From positions 56,241,146-56,305,145 of the forward strand of contig CM048852.1 of assembly GCA_026545225.1 (NCBI GenBank): a stretch of DNA of 64,000 bases, read 5' to 3'. The position numbers and the translations under genes were made by a program. This DNA comes from Cornus controversa. Lineage: Eukaryota; Streptophyta; Magnoliopsida; Cornales; Cornaceae. Shown here one piece after another: positions 1 to 10,639 of the stretch. The notes below the pieces were generated by a model. The model was given only the letters and a program-made list of their open reading frames with translations. It was not told where the DNA came from and did not search any database. Positions within the stretch are counted from its first letter, which is position 1. The number at the start of each line of letters is the position of its first letter.

Positions 1-690
1 TGGGTATCTGTCAACATCTGGATCAAGGATGAGGGAAAAAAAAAATCTAGATCAACGATTGTAAATTAAAGCTTGAGTTTTATGTAATCTTGAAATGCTA
101 GTGTTGTTTATTAATCAAGTTTGGAAAAAAGAAAAAGAATGAAATGTTTCACTTGTTTAATAACAAAACTGATTTTGAGCTAATTCATCTTAGAAGCCTA
201 ACTAGATCTTGTTTATTTACAAGTAATCTTATCTTGCATTTTGTCATTGTATTGAGGACTTGTATTAAAAGAAATATATATTATAGTTTTCTATTTTAAA
301 TTTTTTTTTTTTCATACTACTAGTTCAGCCCCCAAATCAAAATTTATGTGACCACTACTAGCAGAGCATGTAAAACTTATTCCATCTGAAAACTTCTCTA
401 TCAGAGTTGGCAATCTGCTCAATACATTAAAATGTTATTGGTGTTGGTAGGAGACATGCACAAAAGCTTGAGCAGAATTCCCTTGATTTCTGTTGCACAA
501 AAGCTTGAGCAGAATAAGGGCGGGTTACAAATTCTGAGCGCTTACCCGGATTTTTTTTTTGATAACTAGGGTATCCATGGCTTTGCCTCGCAACTAATTC
601 CTAGAATCCAAAAAAGACGCCTCCAGCCGGATAAGTCACAGACACTAGCCTCAAAAAATTGTTCGCACTCAAGGAAAGTTGAACCTCATA
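1..690. other. intergenic, no gene seen
   Basis: AT-rich DNA with poly-A/T runs and no convincing coding sequence. A short direct repeat of the phrase around 'cacaaaagcttgagcagaa' occurs near 460-515. From about 545 the sequence changes to the more GC-balanced composition of the transposon-derived relic that follows. Confidence 0.5.
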
Positions 691-694
691 CTTC

Positions 695-1394
695 ATGAGA
701 CACGAGGATCAAGTGACCTATCACTTGAGCTTACCCGAACTTTGTAACCAATCTCTCTTTAAGAGCGAGCAAGTCATTCATTTAACTCCTGAATCTTCCA
801 ACTCTTTTTTATTATCACCCAGTCGTATCTCCCCGGTTGGACTGATCAAGGTACCCCAACCGTCTCTTACAATCCCCATCGTGTGGCTTGTCAACTAGGC
901 TACGACCAACGTGTGCCTGGTGCTTCCAGTCCAATCATGAATTACCTTTCTAGCATGACTTGTTTCCTTCGTGGGGAATTATGGGCTTTGTGCTACTCTC
1001 AGACATTGTTTCAGGTCCCGTCGTCTGCAAGACACGTTCATACATCTCCTTGCTTGTTTCCGCTTTTTTTTGCGGACCAATCTTGACATGCTCTATGAAT
1101 TCCCGAACCTACCTTGTGATCGTGCCATTCCAATGGCAGTGCTTCATAGCGCCCCTCTACTTCGAGCTATTTCGGAGAGAAAAAACCGTGGAAAATTGAG
1201 TTTCTTTGCTCGAAATTCTCCATCTGAGCAAACACTTGTTCCCTCTCCATAGAGGTTCAGATCCAAACTTGGGGCTAGAAACATTGCAGTGTTTCCGCCA
1301 AGAATGCCTTTCAAGTCTCCCCCCGATCCAACTGCTCCCAGCACTTCTGTTATTCATCTTTGTAACTCCATTTTTAGTGTTATTCACCGTTTGA
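695..1394 (+). pseudogene. plant mobile domain (PMD)-like relic
   Basis: No long intact frame exists here, but one frame from about 862 reads SYNPHRVACQLGYDQRVPG. This resembles the N-P-H/N-R-V-A-x-Q-x-G-x-D-Q-x-V-P-G signature of plant mobile domain proteins, which are found in transposable elements and in the MAIN/MAIL gene family. The frame then runs on through about 1086 and fragments afterwards; pieces of other + frames continue to about 1394. Composition is more GC-balanced than the flanks. I read it as a decayed transposon-captured PMD segment. The family call rests on one motif recalled from memory, so confidence is moderate. No start codon, splice sites or terminus could be assigned. 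Confidence 0.4.
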
Positions 1395-1399
1395 ACTAC

Positions 1400-2430
1400 T
1401 GAAAATAAAAACACTAATGAAAATTATGCAGGCAAATACAGAAGATGGGTGCATTGTTATGAACAATCTTTTCCATGTATATTTAAGATAGAAACAGATC
1501 TTTAAGTGAGAAGGGTCTGCTGGAAAGAGGAGCAAATGTGAACAAACCAGATGTAGGGGTGGACACCAAAATCTCTAGCTGAGCAGCAAGGAAACAATAG
1601 GTTATATGGTCTTTTACTAAATTATGAAAAAGGAAATATATTAAATGCACACAAAATAGATTGTATTAGTCCAGAAACAGATGACAACACACTGAAAGGT
1701 TAATTCAAAGAAATAGAGGCCCCAATTGTTCCAAATCTTGTTATAGTAAGGTCACATCCTTGAGTACAAGCAATTCTAACTGTCCCACTTTTGAGAATTT
1801 ATAAAATTGACCAAGAGGAGAGTCACCATTCAAATGAAGTTTCAAAAGAACAATACATCACAAGCGTAATCAATTCATTCTACATCACACTGATAATGAG
1901 CAATCTGAAGGTCTCATCACTGGACAAAGTCACAGAATAGTGAATCATACCACTTGTAGATTCATCCAACAACTTTTCATAAGAAAAGTTCATATAATTT
2001 TTATATTATATACTATAATAATTTATCACAAGAGACATGAGTCTAGAGTGCAAAATTTGAACAGCGTCTAATTTTTAAGAATTAGAATTGTCAAATTTGA
2101 CCCGAGTGTTTATCATATTATACATACATAACCCAAACAAAAAATAAAGAGCAAAACAAATTCAATTTTCTTCTTATGTATATTTGATCAGAAACAATCA
2201 ATTTCACCACTATATTAAATTCAGACCCATTAATGTGAATTTTTAAAAGATAGACTTTCAAACTCTTCAGAGTGATGTGGAAAATTTTAATCACATGCCT
2301 TAAGGTGAAGGAAGCAACCAAATTTGTTATAGTCAAGCACACACGAATTTACTAGTAATTTGTTTATACAAAGAACATCATTAAAAAAAAAGCCTAGTTA
2401 AATAAGAAAAAAAAAACTATTAATTCGAAG
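1400..2430. other. intergenic, no gene seen
   Basis: AT-rich sequence with only short chance frames on both strands. I see no recognisable protein motif, RNA gene or terminal inverted repeat. Confidence 0.4.
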
Positions 2431-2439
2431 TGTGACGAA

Positions 2440-3013
2440 CTAGGAACACGGATACTCCAAAAAACCTCTCATGGTTGTATCGGAAACGTATCCAATACGG
2501 ATATGGCCGAATACGTGTCCGATACTCTAGAAAAGTATCCCATTTTTTAAAATTATTTTTTGAATGTCGGATACGTTTGGGATACGTGAGGATACGTTTG
2601 GGATATGCCATGATACATTTTGGATACGTCTGAGATACGTTTAGGATACTTTTGGGGAAATTTGTAATTTTTTGTTCTATAAAGTGGGGTTGAGATTGTA
2701 ATATTAAAAACTTTATAGGTTAGAAAATAAGGGTCATTTTATACTAAAACAAAAATATTTTTAAAACTCCCAAGCAAGTGAGTCATTGTAAAGAATATTA
2801 GAAAAGATAGGGAATTTCTAGATTTTAACTTCTTATATTTTGTATAATTGCTTTAAGTATATTATTGTATGGTTGAAGAATAAAACTTAATATTTTATGA
2901 ATAATATTATTTTTATTTATTTGACGTATCCTTGCCATGTCTGTATCCTATTTTTTTGAGATTTTTCGTATCTGTATTGTGTCGTACCCGTATCCCGTGT
3001 CCATGCTTCCTTG
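2440..3013. mobile_element. Mutator-like non-autonomous element, 'GGATACG' family
   Basis: The left end (ctaggaacacggatac) and the reverse complement of the right end (caaggaagcatggacac) form imperfect terminal inverted repeats. Near-matching flanks GTGACGAA (2432-2439) and GTGATGAA (3014-3021) look like a target-site duplication. The subterminal part is packed with variants of 'ggatacgtttgggatacg', and the right end carries the complementary 'gtatcccgtgtcc'. There is no transposase frame. The same family is seen at 32239-33057, where the empty site supports an insertion. Superfamily (Mutator versus hAT) is inferred from target duplication length and is not certain. Confidence 0.6.
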
Positions 3014-3365
3014 GTGATGAATAATACGAACCTAGAGTCAGAAGAGAAATTGAGAAGGATGAGGCATTGTAAATGACGGCTATGGACAAAAATCTAACTT
3101 GGAGTCCTATAAAAATAATTCTTCAGAGTGGGGGCTTTTTATGGCAAGAATTAGCATAGAACAGGCTATATTGCTTTATATCTCTGTCCTTTCCATCCTC
3201 CCGGCTAGGTGAATTAATCTATCCTTCTTTCCAAGCAGGCGGCAAAGGGTGTCTTAGAATTTGTTTTTTCCTTCTTATTAAGATTTTTTGCTTCTTTATT
3301 AAAAAGTATTTTAGCTTTCTTCAGATTTTGGTTCTCTTTTTTAATAGGGACTTGCTGTCAAGTGT

Positions 3366-3467
3366 ACATCCCAACAGTCAAGCTGGTGACCTGGTCAAGT
3401 TTACATCCCAACAGTCAAGCTGGTGACCTGGTCAAATTCACATCCCAACAGTCAAGCTGATGGGGTC
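3366..3467. repeat. 37-bp tandem repeat, about 2.7 copies
   Basis: The unit beginning acatcccaacagtcaagctg starts at 3366, 3403 and 3440. It lies just upstream of the TATA-like box of the left hairpin arm. The right arm carries only a single partial copy near 4560-4580, so the expansion postdates the inverted duplication or was lost on the other side. Confidence 0.85.
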
Positions 3468-3574
3468 ACCCGACTCACCCCAGCTGTATTTATAGCCAAC
3501 ACCCACGAATCCATGACCATAGCTCTTTACTTACACTTTCAGTACTGGTGTCGTGTCCCTCCTTATTGCCTAAA

Positions 3575-3995
3575 ATGAGGTTTTCACAATTCCCATGGTT
3601 TTTCTTAATCTCCAAACTCTCAATCTTTTGCTTTAGTATCATTCCAGTACACAACCAATGTTTAGACGATTAGAAAGCTTTGTTGCTCTAGTTAAATAGC
3701 AGCCTCAAATTTAATTCTTCACTTTCAACCAAGCTAGTGCTCTGGAATCGTAATACAAATTGTTGCAAGTGGGGTGGTGCAATGTGCGATGATGTAGGTC
3801 ATGCTATTGGTCTTGACTTGAGCAATGAATCAATCTCTGGAGGAATCCACAATTCAAGTAGTCTTTTGGCCTTCAACGAGATCTGCACACATTTCATCTT
3901 GGTTTGGAAAGCTAACTAGTTTGACATATCTGAATTTGTCAAACGCAGCCTTCGTAGGGCAAATTCCAATAGAAATTTCGCGTTTGACAAGGTTG
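3575..3995 (+). pseudogene. Ve1-type RLP 5' fragment, left hairpin arm
   Basis: The frame opens at ATG 3575 with a signal-peptide-like start (MRFSQFPWFFLISKLSIFCF), followed by the N-Q-C-L start of an LRR N-terminal cap. It stops at TAG 3671-3673, where the other arm reads CAG. Beyond the stop the reading can be followed as cap sequence with the double cysteine (NCCKW), then 'GLDLSNESISGGI' as in RLP1, a deletion, and finally 'TSLTYLNLSNAAFVGQIPIEIS'-like LRR sequence. It ends at the hairpin loop. No full-length product is possible. The parent was a paralogue distinct from RLP1-3, judging by the divergent signal peptide. Confidence 0.85.
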
Positions 3996-4032
3996 CTCTT
4001 GCACAATTTCTCTTTATCTTCAGATTTTTTTC

Positions 4033-4458
4033 CAACCTTGTCAAACACAAAATTCCTATTGGAATTTGCCCTGCAAAGGCCACGGTTGACAAATTCAGAT
4101 ATGTCAAGCTAGTTAGCTTTCCAAACCAAGAAGAAATATGTGCAGATCGGAAGCCGTTGAAGGCCAAAAGGCTACTTGAATTGTGGATTCCCCTAGAGAT
4201 TGATTCATTCCTCAAGTCAAGACCAATAGCATAACCTACATCGTCACATGTTGCACCAACCCACTTGCAACAATTTGTATTACTATTTCAGAGCACCAGT
4301 TTGGTTGAAAGTGAAGAATTAAATTTGAGGTTGTTCTTTAACTGGAGCAACAAAGCTTTCTGATCTTCTAAACATTGGTTGTATACTGGAATGATACTAA
4401 AGCAAAAGATTGAGAGTGTGGCGATCAAGAAAAACCAAGGGAAATGTGAAAATCTCAT
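4033..4458 (-). pseudogene. Ve1-type RLP 5' fragment, right hairpin arm
   Basis: This is the mirror copy of the left arm, read on the - strand from ATG 4458. The frame is open through the signal peptide (MRFSHFPWFFLIATLSIFCF) and cap (QCLEDQKALLLQLKNNLKF), then stops after 'STKLVL' at about 4288 because a tryptophan codon has become TGA. After the stop, cap and LRR sequence continue in homologous but broken form to the loop. An inframe ATG also lies 12 nt upstream at 4470. The upstream DNA to about 4907 is homologous to the left arm's promoter, including a TATA-like ttttatag near 4546. Confidence 0.85.
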
Positions 4459-5043
4459 TTTAGGCAACAAGGAGGGACACTACACACCGGTATTGAAAGT
4501 GTAAGTGAAGAGCAATGGTCGTGGATTCGTGGGTGTTGGCTATAAAACAGCTGGGGGTGACCCATCAGCTTGACTGTTGCTGCAAGTCCCTATGAAAAAA
4601 GAGAACCACCAACCAAAATTTGTAATGAAGAAGCGAAAAATCTTAATAAGAATGAAAAAACAAATTCTAAGACACTCTTTGCCGTTTGCTTGGAAAGAAG
4701 GATAGATTGATTCACCTAGCCGGAAGGACGGAAAGGACAGATCTATAAAGCAATACAGCCTGTTCTACTCCTAAACGACTGCTAATTCTTGCCATTATAT
4801 AAAGCCTCCACTCTGAAGAATTATTTTTACAAGACTCCAGGTTAGATTTTTGTCCATAGTCATCGTTTACAATGCCTCATCCTTCTCAATTTCTCTGGAG
4901 TCAAAAAGCTATATCTCTTAGGTATTGTTTCTAGCTTTTTGACATTGAGTATTCAAAAAGCTATATCTTGTGATATTTTTAACTTTCACCATTTGACGGG
5001 TCATTGGCCAAGTGGCAGGAAAAAAAAAAGTGTCAAATGTGTT

Positions 5044-5319
5044 ACTTTCATAGATGCAAGAAAGAAGGGAATGATTGAAAAGTTTTAAACGTTAGAGATA
5101 TTTACAGTAAGCACTAATATGACATGCTTTTCCAGGTACTCATTCTTTATTTTCAATACGTTGTTATGCAGCTTAATATCTACTTTCATAGATGCAAGAA
5201 AGAAGGGAATGATTGAAAAGTTTTAAACGTTAGAGATATTTACAGTAAGCACTAATTTGACATGCTTTTCCAGGTACTCATTCTTTATTTTCAATACGTT
5301 GTTATGCAGCTTAATATCT
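5044..5319. repeat. 138-bp tandem duplication
   Basis: Two adjacent, almost identical units (5044-5181 and 5182-5319) both begin actttcatagatgcaagaaa. They differ at only a base or two, which indicates a recent duplication. No coding content was recognised. A more distant relative of the motif (aaatgcaagacagaaggg) appears near 5731. Confidence 0.9.
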
Positions 5320-7250
5320 TCATGTAGGATAGAGTAGTAAATTAATCTTGAAAGGAAACTCATGATTTCAAATATGCGCAAGTATTTAAATATTTTTTTA
5401 AGCGTATAAGATGTATATGAATATCTGAGAGTAACAAACATATATAATATTGTGTACAGTCCAATCCCACGAAAACTGAAAACAAAATAGCAATTAATAG
5501 TACTGTTGGCAAACTTGGCATATTAACTTGACTACTTAGAGTCTTTGCAAATATAAAAAGAAGGAAAGAAAGAACCATGAAAATTTGAAGAAGGGACTAG
5601 GGAAAGAATCAAAAGTTTAAACTTTTGATTGAGAAAGCTAATGCTTGTCATATTTTTTTAACTTGCATTCTTTGACAGGGTGTTGCATTGACCAAGTGGT
5701 CGGGTGAAGACGTTATGAAGGGACCTTCATAAATGCAAGACAGAAGGGAATGACTCAAAAGTTACTTTTAGACTCAGAAAGCCATAGTAAAAGGAAGGTG
5801 ATTTGAAATATATATGCACAAATGTATTTATACATACAAACAAATATTTGTGTGGGCATATAGAAATTGTAGATGAAGATATTCACATATAGATAAAAAT
5901 ATAGATACTCCGATCCCATGAAAATTTGGAAACAAAACAGAGAATAAACACTTGAAGATTCAAGTGTAGCAAAATTAATTAAATCTCAAGGTGTAGATGA
6001 AGAGTTGAAACATACCAGCCTTCAAACAGCAAATAAGCTAACGCTTCATTTGGATAAATGATTGGTTTGAAAAGAGGCGTCTGGATCAGCTGTAGTGGTT
6101 TCTCTGTAAGTTATCAAAGCAAATTAAATCAAAGATATTAGATTAGAGGTAGAACTGTAGAAGAGATATATTTTATAGTAATGTTATCATGAGAGTTCTC
6201 TCATGACAAGAGTTATAAGCTCTTTTTATTGACGAGTGCTGGCATAAATTTCAAATAACTACTTCCATCTTGTTATTTTGAAATCAATACAGATAAGACT
6301 CCCGAATCATTGTTAAATATTAAACCTAAATTCCTGATTTTAAATTTATGTTACAATTGTTTAAATAACTAAAATTCATTCATTTCAAATCATTCAATAC
6401 AAATGGAATCTTAACAAGGTTATTGTTGCAACAAAACACAACAAAGTACAAAATCAAACAAGAAATATCCAATGAAAACAAAACAAAAAACACACATTGA
6501 ACACAAAAATTTAACATGGTTCGAAAGTGTGAATTAATGAGAGACACAATAACCTCTCCTTCAATGGGCAGTTCCCTGAGTTTGCTATCCCCTATGTACT
6601 ATTATGCTCATCCTTATATGGAAGCACAATCTATCAGAAGAAATTTTGTATTTTTAATTAAAACCTAAATATTGATCAAATGTAAAGCCCCTCTCTTATT
6701 GCATGCTTTTATAGGTATCAAAACCATCGATGTTCACTTTGCATTTGCCCTCCATTCTCCAGCAAAAAGAAAGAGAAAACTAACATAGTTCCATAAATTA
6801 AAGATGTGTATCGTCACTCTATATATACAAACTTATGTACTCTAATATTTCTCTCCAATAGTAGCAGTACAATAAACCACATGGTTTCCATCATCTTTAA
6901 GTGGGAAGTCAATATTTGAAATTCATCCAACAAGATTAAGCATTCTGAAAGTATTTTAAATTCCTGCATCAATACAATAAAAAAAAGAGTGAAGTAACTG
7001 AAATCTTCCAAGGTAAAAATCATCCCCTAGACACAAAATGCATAGCATTATAACTCCAGTTCAAAATCTACCGAATTATATCTGAAGAGTAAAACTATTA
7101 ATTTTCATATTACATCACTAAAAAATATTGATATTCAAATTATATCTCCCTGTCTTCTAGTACTAAAAAATTAAATGCAGATATCAAGAGTCTTATATGG
7201 GTTCAGAAAGCAGCAGGATCAAATAGCCTATATACGGCTTTCACCAAGGC
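5320..7250. other. intergenic, probable old retroelement debris
   Basis: No gene recognised. About 6420-6720 has the style of plant LTR-element DNA (a phrase like 'aacatggttcgaaagtgtg', then 'cctctccttcaatgggc'), but no paired LTR or protein was found. The rest is AT-rich with scattered short frames. Confidence 0.35.
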
Positions 7251-7426
7251 CATCCTGCATAAACATTATATTAGACAATTGCAAGTGATCCCAAAATTTT
7301 AACTATTTATTTAGAAGAAGTAGAAGATGATGAAGAAGGCATTACTCTTCTCAAGTCAGGAGTTGAGAGTTCCTTTACCAGCATTAAAGTCTGATGAGGA
7401 AGAATGAATCAGTTTTGGTCAGTCCT

Positions 7427-7612
7427 CTATTGCAGGGATCCATCCTTGTTAATTTGATCAGCAATAGAATCCAGAGAGATATTTGCACCAGATCCTGCAT
7501 TGGCTTCATTCGTCAAATTGATCACAATTTGAAACCCTTAGATATGATGATGACGCTAAACAATCAATAGCTTACCTTCAGAAGCGGCTTCACGATCGAC
7601 CTCCATTTTCAT
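7427..7612 (-). CDS. possible two-exon small protein, unrecognised
   Basis: On the - strand an ATG at 7612 opens MKMEVDREAASEG and runs into a good splice donor (GAAG|GTAAG, exon end 7576). An 81-nt candidate intron (7575-7495) ends in ATGCAG. Joining restores a glycine codon and continues SGANISLDSIADQINKDGSL to a stop at 7427. This gives only 34 residues, so it may be the 5' end of a truncated gene or a chance arrangement. Downstream - strand sequence (about 7398-7319) also reads as a serine-rich C-terminus ending in a stop, so a third exon in other splice forms is possible. No family recognised and no homologous copy seen elsewhere in the window. Confidence 0.22.
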
Positions 7613-7699
7613 ATGCAACGACTTCGATTCTCTGTGAGCTGCGACCCGTATAAACTTTTTGGTTTCTGTTTGGTTGGGAGGAAAGTGGGAAAAGATTAA

Positions 7700-8141
7700 G
7701 CCTCCGTTTGGATAGACACGAAGAAAAGAAAGGAGATGATGAGAGAAAAAAAAAGAAGAAATAATAGTAACAAGCTTTATTCCTATTTGGATAAATGGGA
7801 AAAAAAAAAAAAAGAGAAGATAGTATTGTTGTTTGAATAAGATAGGAGAGAGAGGATAACGATCAAATTACCATCATATCTTTTTATATTTATGGAACAT
7901 GGGTAGAATAACAATTTTTCTTTCTAATTGTTGAGGACAATTTTGAAATTATGAAAGTACTACTTAAACATTATCATTTTTTCTTAATTTTTTCATTTTT
8001 AAGAGGATAGGATATGAGGAATAATTATTTTTCATTATCTTTTCTTTTCTTTTAAAGATGTCTATCCAAACACTAACATGACCTATCATTTCTTTTCTTT
8101 TCTCTCTTTATCCTTTCAAATCATTCACTCCAAACGGAACC
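7700..8141. mobile_element. Tourist-like MITE, 442 bp
   Basis: The ends gcctccgtttgga and, reverse-complemented, ggttccgtttgga form short terminal inverted repeats flanked on both sides by TAA (7697-7699 and 8142-8144). The 3-bp TAA target duplication and 'CCGTTTGG' termini are typical of PIF/Harbinger-derived Tourist MITEs. The interior is purine-rich on the left and pyrimidine-rich on the right, so the whole element can fold. No coding content. Confidence 0.75.
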
Positions 8142-8214
8142 TAAAGAATGATGGAGGGACAGGAAAGGAGGGTTTCGTTTGACTGGAATTAGGAAAGATG
8201 AGAGAAGGAAGACG

Positions 8215-8365
8215 TGGAAAATTGCAAGGAGTTCATGTTTTGCATTAAAAAGGTCATTGCCGTGATCAATTATTTGAAATTGCAACGCGTTCAAGGTAAA
8301 CTTGAAAGCAAAATGGGGTACGGTGGCCTGATGGTGTTGCACCTTGAACTACATTTTACTTGACG

Positions 8366-8370
<5 letters not shown>
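8215..8370. repeat. diverged inverted copy of 23236-23350
   Basis: The stretch around 'aaggtcattgccgtg', 'gaaagcaaaatggggtac' and 'gaactacattttactt' is the diverged reverse complement of DNA just upstream of RLP1 (about 23236-23350). It is low-copy, without simple-sequence character, and carries no intact frame. It could be a relic of a gene or of an unrecognised transposon. It ends at a (TA)n(GA)n microsatellite (8378-8407). Confidence 0.5.
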
Positions 8371-8408
<38 letters not shown>

Positions 8409-9684
8409 AGGAATATGGGAAGAAATAAATTGGTTCAATTATTTTATACTAAATAGAATTTGAATTGTTTTTCATTTTTGCTCTGAGGAGAAAATTAAAC
8501 TAAACAAGTCCATTGTTTCTCTATTTTATTTTTCTTTTTTAACTTGTAGTATAATATTTTTTAATTTTTAAAATGATATAATGATCAAATTGGGCAATAT
8601 TCTTTCTATACATTTTAATTTGGGTAAAGTGCAGAAAACTGTATAGTGCATATATTCTCTCTGAATTAAAAAACACTCCATATTTTAAAATTGTACAAAT
8701 AAGAACTTATGAGTTACAAAAGACTAAAATGACCTTATATGAGTATAATAAAGGAAATTTCCTAGTGTTGGTATCTCTCTCATCCTTAAAAACATGCGTG
8801 TACATATGCATATGCATATATACTCATATATATGTACATTAATATATGTTTATACACACTGGGCCTGCATACATGATTTATGCACAGGACTTGTATGCAC
8901 ACTGGGATATGCTTTGAGCAACAAGAAACCTTGTACTTGTGCAGGACATACAACACACACAGTGACACACCTTTCCCCACATCAAACCGTTCACATTCCA
9001 TTACAAAATTACATTTTCTTCACTCCCACTAGATATACAAACACCATCGTCATTTTTGTTAACTCCCAGATGAAAAATTGAAAAAAAAAAAAATGAAAAA
9101 GAATAGTCGAAAAAGGTAAGATTGGGATCATATATATATTACCGGAAAATGTCAATCCTTTCACAAAGGTAAAGTAATTACTTGAATTACTTGATGTTGT
9201 CGCTCTATATATATGTACTCTGATTCTTGATTATGCTGTTTTTGGTATTCGAAATTTTAACTTTATCATTTTGAAGCTTCAGGAGCGAGAAATGATTCTA
9301 ATTATGTGATGGGAGAGAAACTCACAGAGAGGAATAAAAATTTGATTTTTAGTATAACAGTTGCAAATGGGCATTTTGAGTGTGTTGAAGGGCAAAATTG
9401 GAATAAAATTATTATTTTAGGTTAAAAAGTGGTTAGAGGGGTATATGCACCTTGTTGCAAAATTAGGGATTGACACAACTCATTTTAAAAAATAAGGGAT
9501 GATTTTGGACAAATGGTATATCACATGCGAGTTTTTCGAACTTTACCCTTTTAATTTTCTTCAATCCAATCAAATAATATAAATTGAAGACTCTCTCCTT
9601 TCTTTTCGGTAATTCTTCATCCCTCTTATTGTCTTTCCTACCGGTGAAGAATTTGGTAATGTTTCCCCTCCACTCTACTGGAGT
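8371..9684. other. intergenic with microsatellites
   Basis: Contains (TA)n(GA)n at 8378-8407 and a purine-pyrimidine alternating tract near 8795-8850 (catatgcatatgcatatata). No gene was recognised; the short frames at 8786-9081 are products of that low-complexity tract. Confidence 0.4.
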
Positions 9685-10108
9685 CCATTGATTTTAGTAG
9701 TAACAATTTACTAGGGTTGATTCCCATGTCTTTCTTTAAGCTCGAAAAGTTTATTTAGTGAGCTTTCACTCTCTTGGAACAACTTCAGTGGCCTTCTACA
9801 ACTAGAAACGGTGTACGCTGAGTAATTTTACCAAACTTGACCTTTCATGCAATAGCTTGTCAATTGGTACAAATGGCAGTAGTTTGAGCTTCTCTTTCAT
9901 CCCCCTGTTTGAAAGCTTCACTTTGACTTTTTTGCAGAGTGCATTATTTTTCTGACCTAAGGAACAAAACAATTATGTCCTACTTGGACCTTTCAGGCAA
10001 CCAAATTGATGGAAAAATACCAAACTGGATTTGGGAAGTTGAGAATGAAAGTCTCCTTTTTTCTGGATCTTTCTCATAATCTCCTATTTGATTTTCATCA
10101 TTTCAAGT
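9685..10108 (+). pseudogene. Ve1-type RLP mid-LRR fragment, + copy
   Basis: The sequence from about 9688 reads as 'DFSSNNLLGLIPMSFFKLEK', matching the RLP LRR 'LDLSSNNLSGSIPPSFFELGKL', then breaks. It continues with recognisable pieces, including 'NFSGL', 'LDLSCNSLSIGT' and 'SYLDLSGNQIDGKIPNWIWEV', in shifting frames up to about 10108. It corresponds to about residues 460-600 of RLP1-3. Frameshifts and stops make it non-coding. It is the left partner of an inverted pair with 10260-10625. Confidence 0.8.
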
Positions 10109-10259
10109 ATGAGGAGTTGTGCTTGGCAAATTGATTGAGGGAAACTCCAATAATTTTTATTATTTGTAAGAGAGAAGAAATATGCACTAATATTAACAAT
10201 ATTAGCAGGGATGGAGGAGTTGAAATTATTGTTTGAGAAATTGAAATAGGTTTATTAAT

Positions 10260-10625
10260 CTATGATGCTAGTGGTATTGGGATTTCCCTATGTAGTTGGT
10301 TGAAGTGTAGGTCAAGGATAACAAGGCTAGTGGGAATGAAATAGGATTTTTGAAAATCAAATAGGAGATCATGAGAAAGTTCCAAATAATGGACTTCCAT
10401 TTCCAACTTCCCAAATCTAATTTGGTATTTTCCACTCATTTGGATGCCTGAAAGGTCCAAGTAGGACAGACTTGATTGGTAGTTTAGGTTAGGAAAACTT
10501 TGCAGTCTACAAAAAGCCAAATTTCGAACTACTACCACTTGTACCAATTCACAAGTTGTTGTATGAAAGCCTTGAAAGGTCAAGTCTAGTAAGATTACTC
10601 AACCTGTACACCCACCTTTTCTAGT
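10260..10625 (-). pseudogene. Ve1-type RLP mid-LRR fragment, - copy
   Basis: One - strand frame of about 107 codons (10583-10260) stays open through 'CRLQSFPNLNYQSSLSYLDLS', then degenerates slightly before the LRR phrase 'TSLVILDLHFNQLHREIP'. The equivalent RLP1-3 segment has 'LQSFPNL...SLSVLDLHSNQL'. It is inverted relative to 9685-10108, and the shared core pairs about 9812-10105 with 10355-10625. It lacks an N-terminus, TM segment or tail, so it is a fragment rather than a small gene. Confidence 0.8.
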
Positions 10626-10639
10626 CGTAGAAAGCCACG

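Larger units (their letters stand above)
3029..4907. repeat. large inverted duplication (hairpin) of an RLP promoter plus 5' coding region
   Basis: Positions 3029-3995 and 4033-4907 are reverse complements of each other at roughly 90% identity by eye, separated by a 37-nt loop (3996-4032). Each arm holds about 450-550 bp of upstream DNA with a TATA-like box (about 3487 on +, about 4546 on -) and the first 400 bp of a Ve1-type RLP, pointing inward. Both arms share the same internal deletion between the LRR cap and the first LRRs, so the copied locus was already a truncated RLP. The arms differ mainly by substitutions and by a 37-bp triplication present only on the left. Confidence 0.9.

Noticed and set aside
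6420..6720. Possible LTR or viral-type element from the phrase 'aacatggttcgaaagtgtg'
   Set aside because: No paired repeat, primer-binding site or protein could be found, so no element was called.
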